Source: Candidatus Kaistella beijingensis (lineage in GTDB: Bacteria; Bacteroidota; Bacteroidia; Flavobacteriales; Weeksellaceae). Taken from it: a stretch of DNA of 64,000 nt. Both the position numbers and the translations under genes were made by a program. Below, one piece after another: positions 53,207-60,610 of the stretch. The stretch spans positions 620,001 through 684,000 of the forward strand of contig NZ_CP071953.1 of NCBI RefSeq assembly GCF_020084865.1, read 5' to 3'. The notes below the pieces were generated by a model. That model was given only the letters and a program-made list of their open reading frames with translations. It did not search any database and had not been told where the DNA came from. The first letter of the stretch is position 1. Every line of letters starts with the position of its first letter.

Positions 53207-53836
53207 ATGGAAATTAAGGATTCAATCAAAGATTTATTTGAAGAGGAATTGATAGGCGAAATTCTTTCTGTAGGAAAACTGAAAAAAGTTCAGGAAGGAG
53301 ATATTGTCATTAATGTTGGTCAACCGATTCACTTTATGCCCGTAGTTTTGGAGGGAACGCTGAAGGTTTCTATGATTGACGATGCGGGAAAAGAATTGCT
53401 GATGTATTACCTGAACGCAAGCGAAGGTTGCGCAATGACTTTCACCTGCTGTATTCGGGAGCATAAAAGCGAAATTTTGGCAGTTGCAGAGGAAGATTCG
53501 GAACTATGGATGATTCCTGTGGAATATATGGATATTTGGATGCACAAATATGTTTCGTGGAAAAATTTTGTGATGAAAACGATGCAGAACCGTTTCTATG
53601 AAATGTTGAAAGCATTGGATTTGGTTGCTTTCAACAGTTTGGATACAAGGCTTTTAAACTATCTTAAAGAAAAATCCAAGAATACGGGTAAAACTGTCAT
53701 TAATGTTTCTCACGAGCAAATTGCGATAGATTTGGCGAGTTCAAGAGTGGTCATCAGCCGACTTCTAAAAAAATTGGAAAACGAAGGCAGAGTTCTTCTT
53801 TACCGAAATCAAATCAAACTTCTGAAAGATTTGTAA
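53207..53836 (+). CDS. Crp/Fnr-family transcription regulator
   Basis: The protein has 209 aa. Residues ~20-115 form the cyclic-nucleotide-like beta barrel, and residues ~150-209 the winged helix with VSHEQIAIDLASSRVVISRLLKKLE. There is no FNR-type N-terminal Cys cluster, but C75, C81 and C82 lie together in EGCAMTFTCC, a possible thiol sensor. In the recognition helix the Glu found in Crp (RETVGR) is replaced: here SRVVISR. It is the likely activator of the three 16-bp palindromes at 55204, 56615 and 60548, since it heads the gene cluster they control. This link is inference. Confidence 0.9.
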   Translation: MEIKDSIKDLFEEELIGEILSVGKLKKVQEGDIVINVGQPIHFMPVVLEGTLKVSMIDDAGKELLMYYLNASEGCAMTFTCCIREHKSEILAVAEEDSELWMIPVEYMDIWMHKYVSWKNFVMKTMQNRFYEMLKALDLVAFNSLDTRLLNYLKEKSKNTGKTVINVSHEQIAIDLASSRVVISRLLKKLENEGRVLLYRNQIKLLKDL

Positions 53837-53890
53837 TCTAGGTAACACAAATGTATTTTCAGATTTCAGATTTTTGTTGAAAATTGAAAG

Positions 53891-54253
53891 ATGAAAAGCA
53901 TTTGTCCCAACAAAATACAGTCGCTGAAAGAAGATTTTCTTTTGATTGATATACGAGAAAAATTTGAATTTGATACTCACAAAGCCGATTCTCAAAACTT
54001 AATCAACATTCCTTTCAGCGAAATTGATGAAAATTTAGAAATTTTACCGAAAAATAAATTGTTGATTTTGATTTGTAACAACGGTTTGCGGAGCGAAACA
54101 GCCACAAAATACTTAATGGAAAGAAATTTTGAGAATGTTACTTTTGTTGAAGGCGGTTTGGTAAAATGGCAACAAAACGGAATGAAAATTTTGGGAAGTC
54201 CACCCGATTTTATATCACATTCTTTATCTTTAACCAAAGACTGCAATTCCTGA
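53891..54253 (+). CDS. Single-domain rhodanese
   Basis: The protein has 120 aa. The catalytic Cys62 lies in the loop ICNNGLRSET, with FLLIDIREKFEFDTHKA at the N-terminus. It is cytoplasmic, moving sulfane sulfur between donors and thiol acceptors. It lies 54 bp after the crp-like gene, with a degenerate half operator (GTAACACAA, 53842-53850) between, and 1 bp before the AraC gene, so it is in that operon. Confidence 0.88.
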   Translation: MKSICPNKIQSLKEDFLLIDIREKFEFDTHKADSQNLINIPFSEIDENLEILPKNKLLILICNNGLRSETATKYLMERNFENVTFVEGGLVKWQQNGMKILGSPPDFISHSLSLTKDCNS

Positions 54254-54254
54254 A

Positions 54255-55130
54255 ATGTCATTCCCAATCATCAATGCCTGCGATTTGTTCACGCAGAAAA
54301 AAAGCGAAAACCATATTGTGGTACATCAACTTTCGGAGTTGTTGCAGGATGATATTTACATACCCAAAAAACCACACCGTCATACTTTTTATCAGGTTTT
54401 ATATGTGAAAAAAGGAAAAGGTTTTCACCATATTGATTTTCAGGAAAATGAAATTTCTTCGCCGCAAATTTTCTTTCTTTCACCGACGCAAGTTCACGAT
54501 TTGAGATTTGAAAACGCTGAAATAGAGGGTTTTCTCATAAATTTTGATGAATATTTCTACAACGCTTTTCTTTCTAAAATCAATTTTATAGATGATTTCA
54601 CTTTCTTCAACCGAAACGGAAAAGTTTCTTCTTTCGACGCACGAAAATCTCAAAAGGAAATAGACGAAATATTCTCAAAAATTGAAAAAGCATTTTCTGA
54701 GAAACCGCATCATTATCTAGAATTTCTTCGGGTTTATCTCTTGGAACTTTTTCTGATTGTGGATGGTTTTCAAGAAAAATCGAAGGAAGAAAAACAATAT
54801 TCCAATCAAAAGCACATCATTTCCAATTTTGAAAAACTATTGGAAAAACACTTCTACGAAGCACATTATCCAAAATATTATGCCGAGAGATTGGCAATTA
54901 CAGCCAATTATCTCAATTTAGTTTGCAAAAATTACATCGGAAAAACGGCGGGCGAACTCATTCGTGAAAGAGTGATTTTAGAAGCAAAAAGATTGCTCGT
55001 CAATTCACAGTTAAGCGTTTCCGAAATTGCTTATCAACTTCATTTTGACGATAATTCCTATTTCACCAAATTTTTTAAACAAAGTACAGGACTTACACCG
55101 TTTCAGTTTCGCAGTTCGGTGAATGGATAA
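54255..55130 (+). CDS. AraC-family regulator
   Basis: The protein has 291 aa. The N-terminal cupin-like sensor domain contains PHRHTFYQVLYVKKGKGFHHIDF. The C-terminal double HTH contains RLAITANYLNLVCKNYIGKTAGE and SVSEIAYQLHFDDNSYFTKFFKQSTGLTPFQFR. The ligand is unknown. It starts one base after the rhodanese stop, so the two are coupled. Its targets may include the genes downstream. Confidence 0.92.
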   Translation: MSFPIINACDLFTQKKSENHIVVHQLSELLQDDIYIPKKPHRHTFYQVLYVKKGKGFHHIDFQENEISSPQIFFLSPTQVHDLRFENAEIEGFLINFDEYFYNAFLSKINFIDDFTFFNRNGKVSSFDARKSQKEIDEIFSKIEKAFSEKPHHYLEFLRVYLLELFLIVDGFQEKSKEEKQYSNQKHIISNFEKLLEKHFYEAHYPKYYAERLAITANYLNLVCKNYIGKTAGELIRERVILEAKRLLVNSQLSVSEIAYQLHFDDNSYFTKFFKQSTGLTPFQFRSSVNG

Positions 55131-55203
55131 AATAACCTTTTTGGAGGATTGGCATAATCAAAAATATTGATTGAAAACCTGCATTCCAAACCCAACTAAT
55201 GAA

Positions 55204-55248
55204 TGTAATCCAAGTTACATTTTCTCCTAAAATCTTCTCTTAACTTTG
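55204..55248 (+). promoter_or_regulatory. Crp/Fnr-type operator and -7 box (site B)
   Basis: TGTAATCCAAGTTACA (55204-55219) is followed by TAACTTTG (55241-55248). Palindrome centre to box centre is 33.0 bp. There is no TTG at the -33 position. The ATG at 55264 is 15 bp after the box. Confidence 0.65.
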
Positions 55249-55263
55249 AGAAAAAAATAAGAA

Positions 55264-56607
55264 ATGTTATTTGAAAATAATTATTTTGAGGATTTACGGA
55301 AAAAAGAATTTTCAAGATTAGATGCTGAAAATCAGGTCTATCTGGATTTTACGGGCGGAAATCTTTATCCCGAAAGTTTAATTCATCAGCATTCTGAAAT
55401 CCTGCTCAAGAATGTGATGGGAAACCCGCATTCAACCAATCCTACGTCGCAAAAATCATCGGTTTGGGCAGAAAACACACGCAAGAAAGTTTTGGAATTT
55501 TTCAACGCCGAAGATTACTTCTGTATCTTTACCCAAAACGCTTCCCACGCCTTGAAAATTGTGGGAGAAAGTTATCCTTTTTCGGAGAATTCCTATTTCT
55601 TGATGCTTTCAGATAATCACAATTCCGTAAATGGAATTCGGGAGTTTTGCCAAAATAAAAACGGAGAATTTTCTTATTTTCCAATTAATTTTACGGATTT
55701 ACGGATTGATGAAAAAGAATTGAAAAAAGTTTTGAAATCCAAAAACTCCTTCAAGGATAAATTGTTTGCTATTCCTGCACAGTCCAATGTTTCAGGCGTA
55801 AAACACGATTTGAAATGGATACAGATTGCACAACAAAATGGATGGGACGTTCTTTTGGACGCCGCCGCTTTTGTACCGACTAATATTTTGGATTTGAAAC
55901 TGTATCAACCTGATTTCGTGTCGGTTTCTTTCTATAAAATGTTTGGTTTTCCTACGGGAATTGGCTGTTTATTCGTAAGAAAAGACAAATTTGAAAAACT
56001 GAAAAAGCCTTGGTTTGCAGGCGGAACCGTGAAAATGGTATCTGTAAAAGAGCCCAAATTTTTTCTTGCAAACAACCACGAAAGATTTGAGGACGGCACT
56101 TTGGATTATCTCAATATTCCTGCAGTGAAATTGGGTTTAGAATTTTTGGAAGATGTTGAAATGGAAAAAATTTCCCAAAGAATTGCGGATTTAAGAAAAT
56201 ATGTCTATCAAAAATTGAGCGTTTTGAAGCACGGAAACGGTAAAAGTTTGGTGCATTTGTTCGGTCCCGAAAATCATCAGAATGTAGGCGGAACTTTGAT
56301 AATTACTTTCTACAACAAAAATGGAGAAAAATATCTTTTTGAAGAAATTGAAAAAGAAGCCAATTTGAAGAATATTTCCATTCGTTCCGGCTGTTTCTGC
56401 AATCCCGGAATTGATGAGATTAATAATGAAATTTCTGAAGAAGAATTAGCACGATATTATCAAAACTCCAATAATGTAAATTTCTCTGAAATGGTCGACT
56501 TCCTTGGTAAAATGCGTGGCGCAACGAGAGTTTCATTCGGAATTGCAACGGTAAAGCAGGATATCGATTATTTTGTAGAATTTGTTTCACAATTTGTTGA
56601 TAGATAG
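55264..56607 (+). CDS. Class V aminotransferase / cysteine-desulfurase-like PLP enzyme
   Basis: The protein has 447 aa. The PLP lysine is Lys225 in SFYKMFGFPTGIGCLF, the Asp that contacts the pyridine N is in VLLDAAAF, and the mobile-loop cysteine pair is C377/C379 in RSGCFCNPG. The order and the NVSGVKHDL block resemble the N-terminal sulfurase domain of Moco sulfurases; the MOSC domain is absent. It probably mobilises sulfur from cysteine or a persulfide. Its promoter has a class II-type operator. Confidence 0.82.
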   Translation: MLFENNYFEDLRKKEFSRLDAENQVYLDFTGGNLYPESLIHQHSEILLKNVMGNPHSTNPTSQKSSVWAENTRKKVLEFFNAEDYFCIFTQNASHALKIVGESYPFSENSYFLMLSDNHNSVNGIREFCQNKNGEFSYFPINFTDLRIDEKELKKVLKSKNSFKDKLFAIPAQSNVSGVKHDLKWIQIAQQNGWDVLLDAAAFVPTNILDLKLYQPDFVSVSFYKMFGFPTGIGCLFVRKDKFEKLKKPWFAGGTVKMVSVKEPKFFLANNHERFEDGTLDYLNIPAVKLGLEFLEDVEMEKISQRIADLRKYVYQKLSVLKHGNGKSLVHLFGPENHQNVGGTLIITFYNKNGEKYLFEEIEKEANLKNISIRSGCFCNPGIDEINNEISEEELARYYQNSNNVNFSEMVDFLGKMRGATRVSFGIATVKQDIDYFVEFVSQFVDR

Positions 56608-56614
56608 TTCTTTG

Positions 56615-56659
56615 TGTGACACAAGTTACACATTCAAAAATTCATAAATTCTACATTTA
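56615..56659 (+). promoter_or_regulatory. Crp/Fnr-type operator and -7 box (site C)
   Basis: TGTGACACAAGTTACA (56615-56630) is followed by TACATTTA (56652-56659), one base off the -7 consensus. The centre-to-centre distance is again 33.0 bp, and the ATG at 56678 follows after 18 bp. Confidence 0.6.
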
Positions 56660-56677
56660 CATAAAATAAAAATTCAA

Positions 56678-58138
56678 ATGTCAAAAGTAGTCATCCTTGG
56701 AGCAGGAATTGCGGGACACACCGCCGCAACTCATCTTCGCAGAAAATTAGGTTCGGAACACGAAGTTTTGGTGGTTTCGCCTAACAGCAATTATCAGTGG
56801 GTTCCCTCCAATATTTGGGTGGGAGTCGGAAGAATGAATCCTGAAGCCGTGAAATTTCCATTAGCACCACTCTATAAAAAGCACAATATCGGTTTCAAAC
56901 AGGCAAAAGTAGTTTCCTTTCATCCTGAAGGCGACGAAAATCACCAAAAACCTTATGTGAAAGTAGAATATGTTTGGGGCGAAAATGTCGGAAAACAGGA
57001 AATTGTAGATTACGATTATCTTATTAATGCAACGGGACCAAAATTGGCTTTTGAACTTACAGAGGGAATGAATCCCGGAACAAACAAATGCTATTCTGTC
57101 TGCACTTATGACCACGCAGATCACGCTTCCGCCGCATTTACCGACTTAAAATTGAAACTCAAAAAATCCAAAGAAAAATTAAAAATTTTAATCGGAACCG
57201 GACATCCAAAAGCGACTTGTCAAGGTGCGGCATTTGAATATATTCTGAATGTAGAAAACGAACTTCGCCGTTGTAAATTGAGAGATAAAGCAGAAATTAC
57301 GTGGATTTCTAATGAATATGAACTCGGCGATTTTGGAATGGACGGAATGTTATTGGATTATGGCGGAACCGCTATGAAATCAAGCACAATGGTAGAAATG
57401 GTTTTCAAAGACCGAGGAATCAAATGGATTTTAGGAGCAGGCGTGAAAAAAATTGAAGACGGTTTGGTTCATTATGAGAATTTAGAAGGCGAATTCAAAA
57501 CCGAAAATTTTGATTTTGCGATGCTTATTCCTTCTTTTGCAGGTCACGGTTTCAAAGGATTTGACAAAAATGGAAACGATATTACCGAGAAATTATTCCG
57601 TGGATTTATGGTGGTAGATGCAGATTATACGCCAAAACCTTACGAAGAATGGTCGGTTCAGGATTGGCCCGAAACCTACCAAAATCCAAGTTATCCCAAT
57701 ATTTTTGCGCCGGGAATTGCTTTTGCACCGCCTCACACGATTTCAAAACCAAGAAAAAGTCCGAACGGAACAGAGATTTTTCCTGCACCGCCAAGAACAG
57801 GAATGCCTTCGGGAATTACTGCAAAATTAGTTGCAGACAATATTATAGAAAGCATCAAAGCAGGCAAAATTGTAACGCCACATCGCGGTTCGCTCGGAAA
57901 TATGGGAGCTGCGTGTGTTGCTTCCGCAGGATTTGGTGCTACGAAAGGTTCGGCAATTACCATTACGACTTTTCCGATTGTTCCCGATTACAAAAAATAC
58001 AAAGATTCTCAAGGTCGCGATTTAAAGAAAACCTTTGGCGAAATTGGTTTAGGCGGACATTGGGTGAAGCATTCCCTGCATTACGCATTTCTTTGGAAAG
58101 CCAAAATGAAACCGTTTTGGTATATGATTCCCGAGTAA
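56678..58138 (+). CDS. Sulfide:quinone oxidoreductase-like flavoprotein
   Basis: The protein has 486 aa. The FAD-binding fold starts at VVILGAGIAGHTAATHL, with a second block at LKILIGTGHPKATCQGAAFEY. Candidate redox cysteines are C142 (SVCTYDH), C181 (ATCQGA) and C413 (AACVASAG). The SNIWVGVGRMNPE and PRTGMPSG blocks fit the SQR/flavocytochrome-c family. It should oxidise sulfide and pass electrons to the quinone pool at the membrane. The operator and promoter are at 56615-56659. A 51-aa gene follows in the same direction. Confidence 0.82.
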   Translation: MSKVVILGAGIAGHTAATHLRRKLGSEHEVLVVSPNSNYQWVPSNIWVGVGRMNPEAVKFPLAPLYKKHNIGFKQAKVVSFHPEGDENHQKPYVKVEYVWGENVGKQEIVDYDYLINATGPKLAFELTEGMNPGTNKCYSVCTYDHADHASAAFTDLKLKLKKSKEKLKILIGTGHPKATCQGAAFEYILNVENELRRCKLRDKAEITWISNEYELGDFGMDGMLLDYGGTAMKSSTMVEMVFKDRGIKWILGAGVKKIEDGLVHYENLEGEFKTENFDFAMLIPSFAGHGFKGFDKNGNDITEKLFRGFMVVDADYTPKPYEEWSVQDWPETYQNPSYPNIFAPGIAFAPPHTISKPRKSPNGTEIFPAPPRTGMPSGITAKLVADNIIESIKAGKIVTPHRGSLGNMGAACVASAGFGATKGSAITITTFPIVPDYKKYKDSQGRDLKKTFGEIGLGGHWVKHSLHYAFLWKAKMKPFWYMIPE

Positions 58139-58177
58139 AAAATCTCAAATTTCAAACTTCAAATTTTAAATTAAACA

Positions 58178-58333
58178 ATGATACCACAAATAACAAAATC
58201 AATGAAATCCAAAATGCAGAATCCGTTCTTGCAGTTTTTCCGTTTTTTAATTCTCAATGTAAAAATTCTTCGTGTAGTTGCGCTTGGTCACGGCGGAACG
58301 CGAGGTTTGGATGAAAATCATAAGAAAATTTAA
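58178..58333 (+). CDS. 51-aa small protein linked to SQR gene
   Basis: A 51-aa protein beginning MIPQITKSMKSKMQNP, with one hydrophobic stretch (FLQFFRFLILNVKILRVVAL) and ending GHGGTRGLDENHKKI. The basic start plus amphipathic helix suggests membrane attachment. The ATG is 39 bp after the SQR stop with no terminator between, so it is likely in that transcript. The function is unknown; no family name is offered. Confidence 0.6.
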   Translation: MIPQITKSMKSKMQNPFLQFFRFLILNVKILRVVALGHGGTRGLDENHKKI

Positions 58334-58556
58334 AATTTGTTTGTTTTCAAATTGATTGTTTAAGACGTGGGATTTTAACGTTTCACATAAGTTTTCATTT
58401 TTCTATTTTGAAATGGGCGAAATTTTTCTTGCGCTAATTTTTATAAATATTACCATTTTCTGCGTCATTATTTCTTCCACAAATTTGCTCTTTAAACTAA
58501 TTTTGATGTAGGAAAAATTTACTTTTTTACTAAATTTTTAAAGTTTTCATATGATG

Positions 58557-58598
58557 GAAAGGCGGTGGAAAATAAGTTTCCCCGTCTTTCTTTTTTTT
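58557..58598 (+). terminator. Strong terminator-like hairpin in a 364-bp gap
   Basis: GAAAGGCGGTGGAAA (58557-58571) pairs with TTTCCCCGTCTTTC (58577-58590) with a wobble and a one-base bulge and runs into eight T residues. It could end the SQR transcript or a leader/small RNA. The rest of 58334-58697 shows no gene and no clear promoter box. Confidence 0.65.
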
Positions 58599-58697
58599 GG
58601 CAATATTTATTCTGATAATGGCGGTTTTTATTCATCGAATTTAACAAAATTGAAAAATTAATTTCCAATAGTAAAGAACCTTTTAAACGATAATGCA

Positions 58698-59333
58698 ATG
58701 AAAAATCTACTACACAAAATTTCCGTATTGGTGTTGATTTCTATTTTTTCACTTTTCAGTTTTTCCTGTTCGCAAGTGAGAAAAACTACCAATTTAGATA
58801 CTCAAAAATTAACAAAAACCGAAATTTCTGCTTTGCTCTATTCTTTGGAAGAAGAAAAAATGGCTTTTGAAGTCTATAACTTGATGTATGAAAAATGGGG
58901 AACGATGCAATTCGGAAATATACGTCAAAGTGAGGAAATGCACATTGCGGAAGTTCAAAAACATTTGGCTCAATACAAAATTCCTTATCAAATTTTAGAA
59001 AAAGGAAAATACCAAAATGCTGAACTTCAACAACTTTATAATCAACTTGTTGCACGGGGAAATATTTCTGAATTGGAAGCACTGAAAGTAGGAGCAACCA
59101 TTGAAGATGTTGATATTTTTGACCTTCAAAAATTAATAAAAGAAGTAGAAAATCCTGCTATCATTCAATCCTTCAAGTTTTTAGAATGTGCTTCAAGAAA
59201 TCATATGAGAGCATTTAATCGCGGACTTTCAAGATATAGTTTTGAATATGTTCCGAAATACATCACGAAAAATCAATTACAAGAAATCCTCAATTCCGAC
59301 CACGAAAGATGCGGAATGATGCGAAAATTTTAA
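58698..59333 (+). CDS. DUF2202 lipoprotein (ferritin-like)
   Basis: The protein has 211 aa. The lipobox is SFSC (Cys24). The DUF2202 fold is a helical bundle with ferritin-like metal ligands: SLEEEKMAFEVYNLMYEKW, then RQSEEMHIAEV, later EDVDIFDLQKLI and FLECASRNHMRAF. The Glu/His spacing suits a di-metal site. It is the first of a three-gene operon with a paralogue and a cytochrome b561. The role is unknown. Confidence 0.85.
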   Translation: MKNLLHKISVLVLISIFSLFSFSCSQVRKTTNLDTQKLTKTEISALLYSLEEEKMAFEVYNLMYEKWGTMQFGNIRQSEEMHIAEVQKHLAQYKIPYQILEKGKYQNAELQQLYNQLVARGNISELEALKVGATIEDVDIFDLQKLIKEVENPAIIQSFKFLECASRNHMRAFNRGLSRYSFEYVPKYITKNQLQEILNSDHERCGMMRKF

Positions 59334-59352
59334 CCTTTAAATATCTAAAACA

Positions 59353-59958
59353 ATGAAAATTTTTAAACTTATAATGCTCAGTTCTGCGCTTTTCTCACTC
59401 CAATTTTGCAGTAGAGATAACAGCGAAGAAACCAATTACGCAAACCTTTCCGCACAGGAAAAAAATGATTTGCTCTTCAGTTTTGAGGAAGAAAAAATGG
59501 CGAGAGATACCTATATTTTTCTCAATAACAAATGGGGAATTTCGCAGTTTGCCAATATTCAGAACAGCGAACAGTCGCATATGAACGCCGTGGAGAATTT
59601 ATTGAAAAAATACAATATTACTTATCAAATTTTACCACAGGGACAGTTCAGCGACGCAAATTTACAGACTTTATACAATCAGTTGACAGCACAGGGAAGT
59701 CTATCAAAAAATCAAGCATTTCAAGCAGGAGCAATCATTGAAGATGTTGATATTGACGACCTTGAAACTCTAAAACAGCATACCACAAACGCAACCATTG
59801 TTTCTGTTTATAATAAATTAGAATGCGGTTCGCGCAACCATTTGCGAAGTTTTGTTTCAGGAATTACCAATTTGGGTGATACTTACACACCACAATTTAT
59901 TTCTACCACAGAATTTCAGTCCATCATGAATTCTGCAAATGAACAGTGCGGAAATTAA
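59353..59958 (+). CDS. DUF2202 lipoprotein, second copy
   Basis: The protein has 201 aa. The lipobox is LQFC (Cys19). It shows the same metal-ligand pattern as the gene before it: SFEEEKMARDTYIFLNNKW, QNSEQSHMNAV, EDVDIDDLETL and LECGSRNHLRSF. It starts 19 bp after that gene. The pair looks like an old tandem duplication, since the motifs are shared but the linkers differ. Confidence 0.85.
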   Translation: MKIFKLIMLSSALFSLQFCSRDNSEETNYANLSAQEKNDLLFSFEEEKMARDTYIFLNNKWGISQFANIQNSEQSHMNAVENLLKKYNITYQILPQGQFSDANLQTLYNQLTAQGSLSKNQAFQAGAIIEDVDIDDLETLKQHTTNATIVSVYNKLECGSRNHLRSFVSGITNLGDTYTPQFISTTEFQSIMNSANEQCGN

Positions 59959-59976
59959 CTTTTAAACTTGAAAATT

Positions 59977-60477
59977 ATGGAAAAATACAGTAAAAAAACA
60001 ATTGCAATTCATTGGATTTCAGTTGTTTTAATCGCCTTGATGATTTTTACGGGAAAATTTTGGAAAGATATTGATGGAAATTCTTACTCTCTGCTCATTG
60101 TACATTTTATCATAGGAATGTTAGTCGCACTTTTAACGATTTGGAGAGTTGTTATTCATTTTAAAGGAAATAGACCTGCTCCATTGAAAACTAATAGTGA
60201 TTTACGCAACAAAATTATTATTTGGGTGCAGTATATTTTTTACCTCGTAATATTTATTTTGGCTTTGTCAGGAATGTTGATGTTGTTGAAAGGCGGTTAT
60301 TTGCAGGCGGTTTTGGATGGTGATATGAATTTCACTTTGGACGAAGAAAACTGTCACGGTTTACATATACACGAAGCGATGGTAAAAGTGTTTTTCGTGC
60401 TTCTGTTTGCTCATATTGCGGGCGCATTTTCCTACATTTACCAATACAAGCACAATATTTTTAAAAGAATATTTTAG
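59977..60477 (+). CDS. Cytochrome b561-type membrane protein
   Basis: The protein has 166 aa from the ATG at 59977, 18 bp after the DUF2202 stop; the open frame has a TTG start 9 bp earlier. It has four membrane helices, with candidate haem ligands His12 and His43 on the first two, and His130/132 and His146 on the last. It probably carries electrons between quinol and a periplasmic acceptor. Its operon position suggests it serves the DUF2202 lipoproteins. The terminator is at 60503-60530. Confidence 0.85.
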   Translation: MEKYSKKTIAIHWISVVLIALMIFTGKFWKDIDGNSYSLLIVHFIIGMLVALLTIWRVVIHFKGNRPAPLKTNSDLRNKIIIWVQYIFYLVIFILALSGMLMLLKGGYLQAVLDGDMNFTLDEENCHGLHIHEAMVKVFFVLLFAHIAGAFSYIYQYKHNIFKRIF

Positions 60478-60502
60478 TTGAATATTTTTAAAGATAACTC
60501 CC

Positions 60503-60530
60503 AAACCATCTAATTTTTTAGGTGGTTTTT
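60503..60530 (+). terminator. Terminator of DUF2202-cytochrome operon
   Basis: AAACCATCTAA (60503-60513) pairs with TTAGGTGGTTT (60518-60528) with one wobble and is followed by T residues. Confidence 0.75.
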
Positions 60531-60547
60531 CCTTTTCCGCCACAAAA

Positions 60548-60592
60548 TGTAACCCAAGTTACGCACCGCCATTTTTGTTCCCAATACTTTTG
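60548..60592 (+). promoter_or_regulatory. Crp/Fnr-type operator and -7 box (site D)
   Basis: TGTAACCCAAGTTACG (60548-60563) contains perfect GTAAC / GTTAC halves. TACTTTTG (60585-60592) is a full -7 match. The centre distance is 33.0 bp, and the ATG at 60611 follows after 18 bp. This also shows that the longer open frame from 60575 is not the real start. Confidence 0.7.
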
Positions 60593-60610
60593 CCTCAAAA
60601 TAATGATAAA

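Noticed and set aside
53841..53856. GTAACACAA-ATGTA as a fourth operator controlling the rhodanese-AraC operon
   Set aside because: Only the left half fits and no -7 box lies 33 bp downstream; kept only as a degenerate half site.
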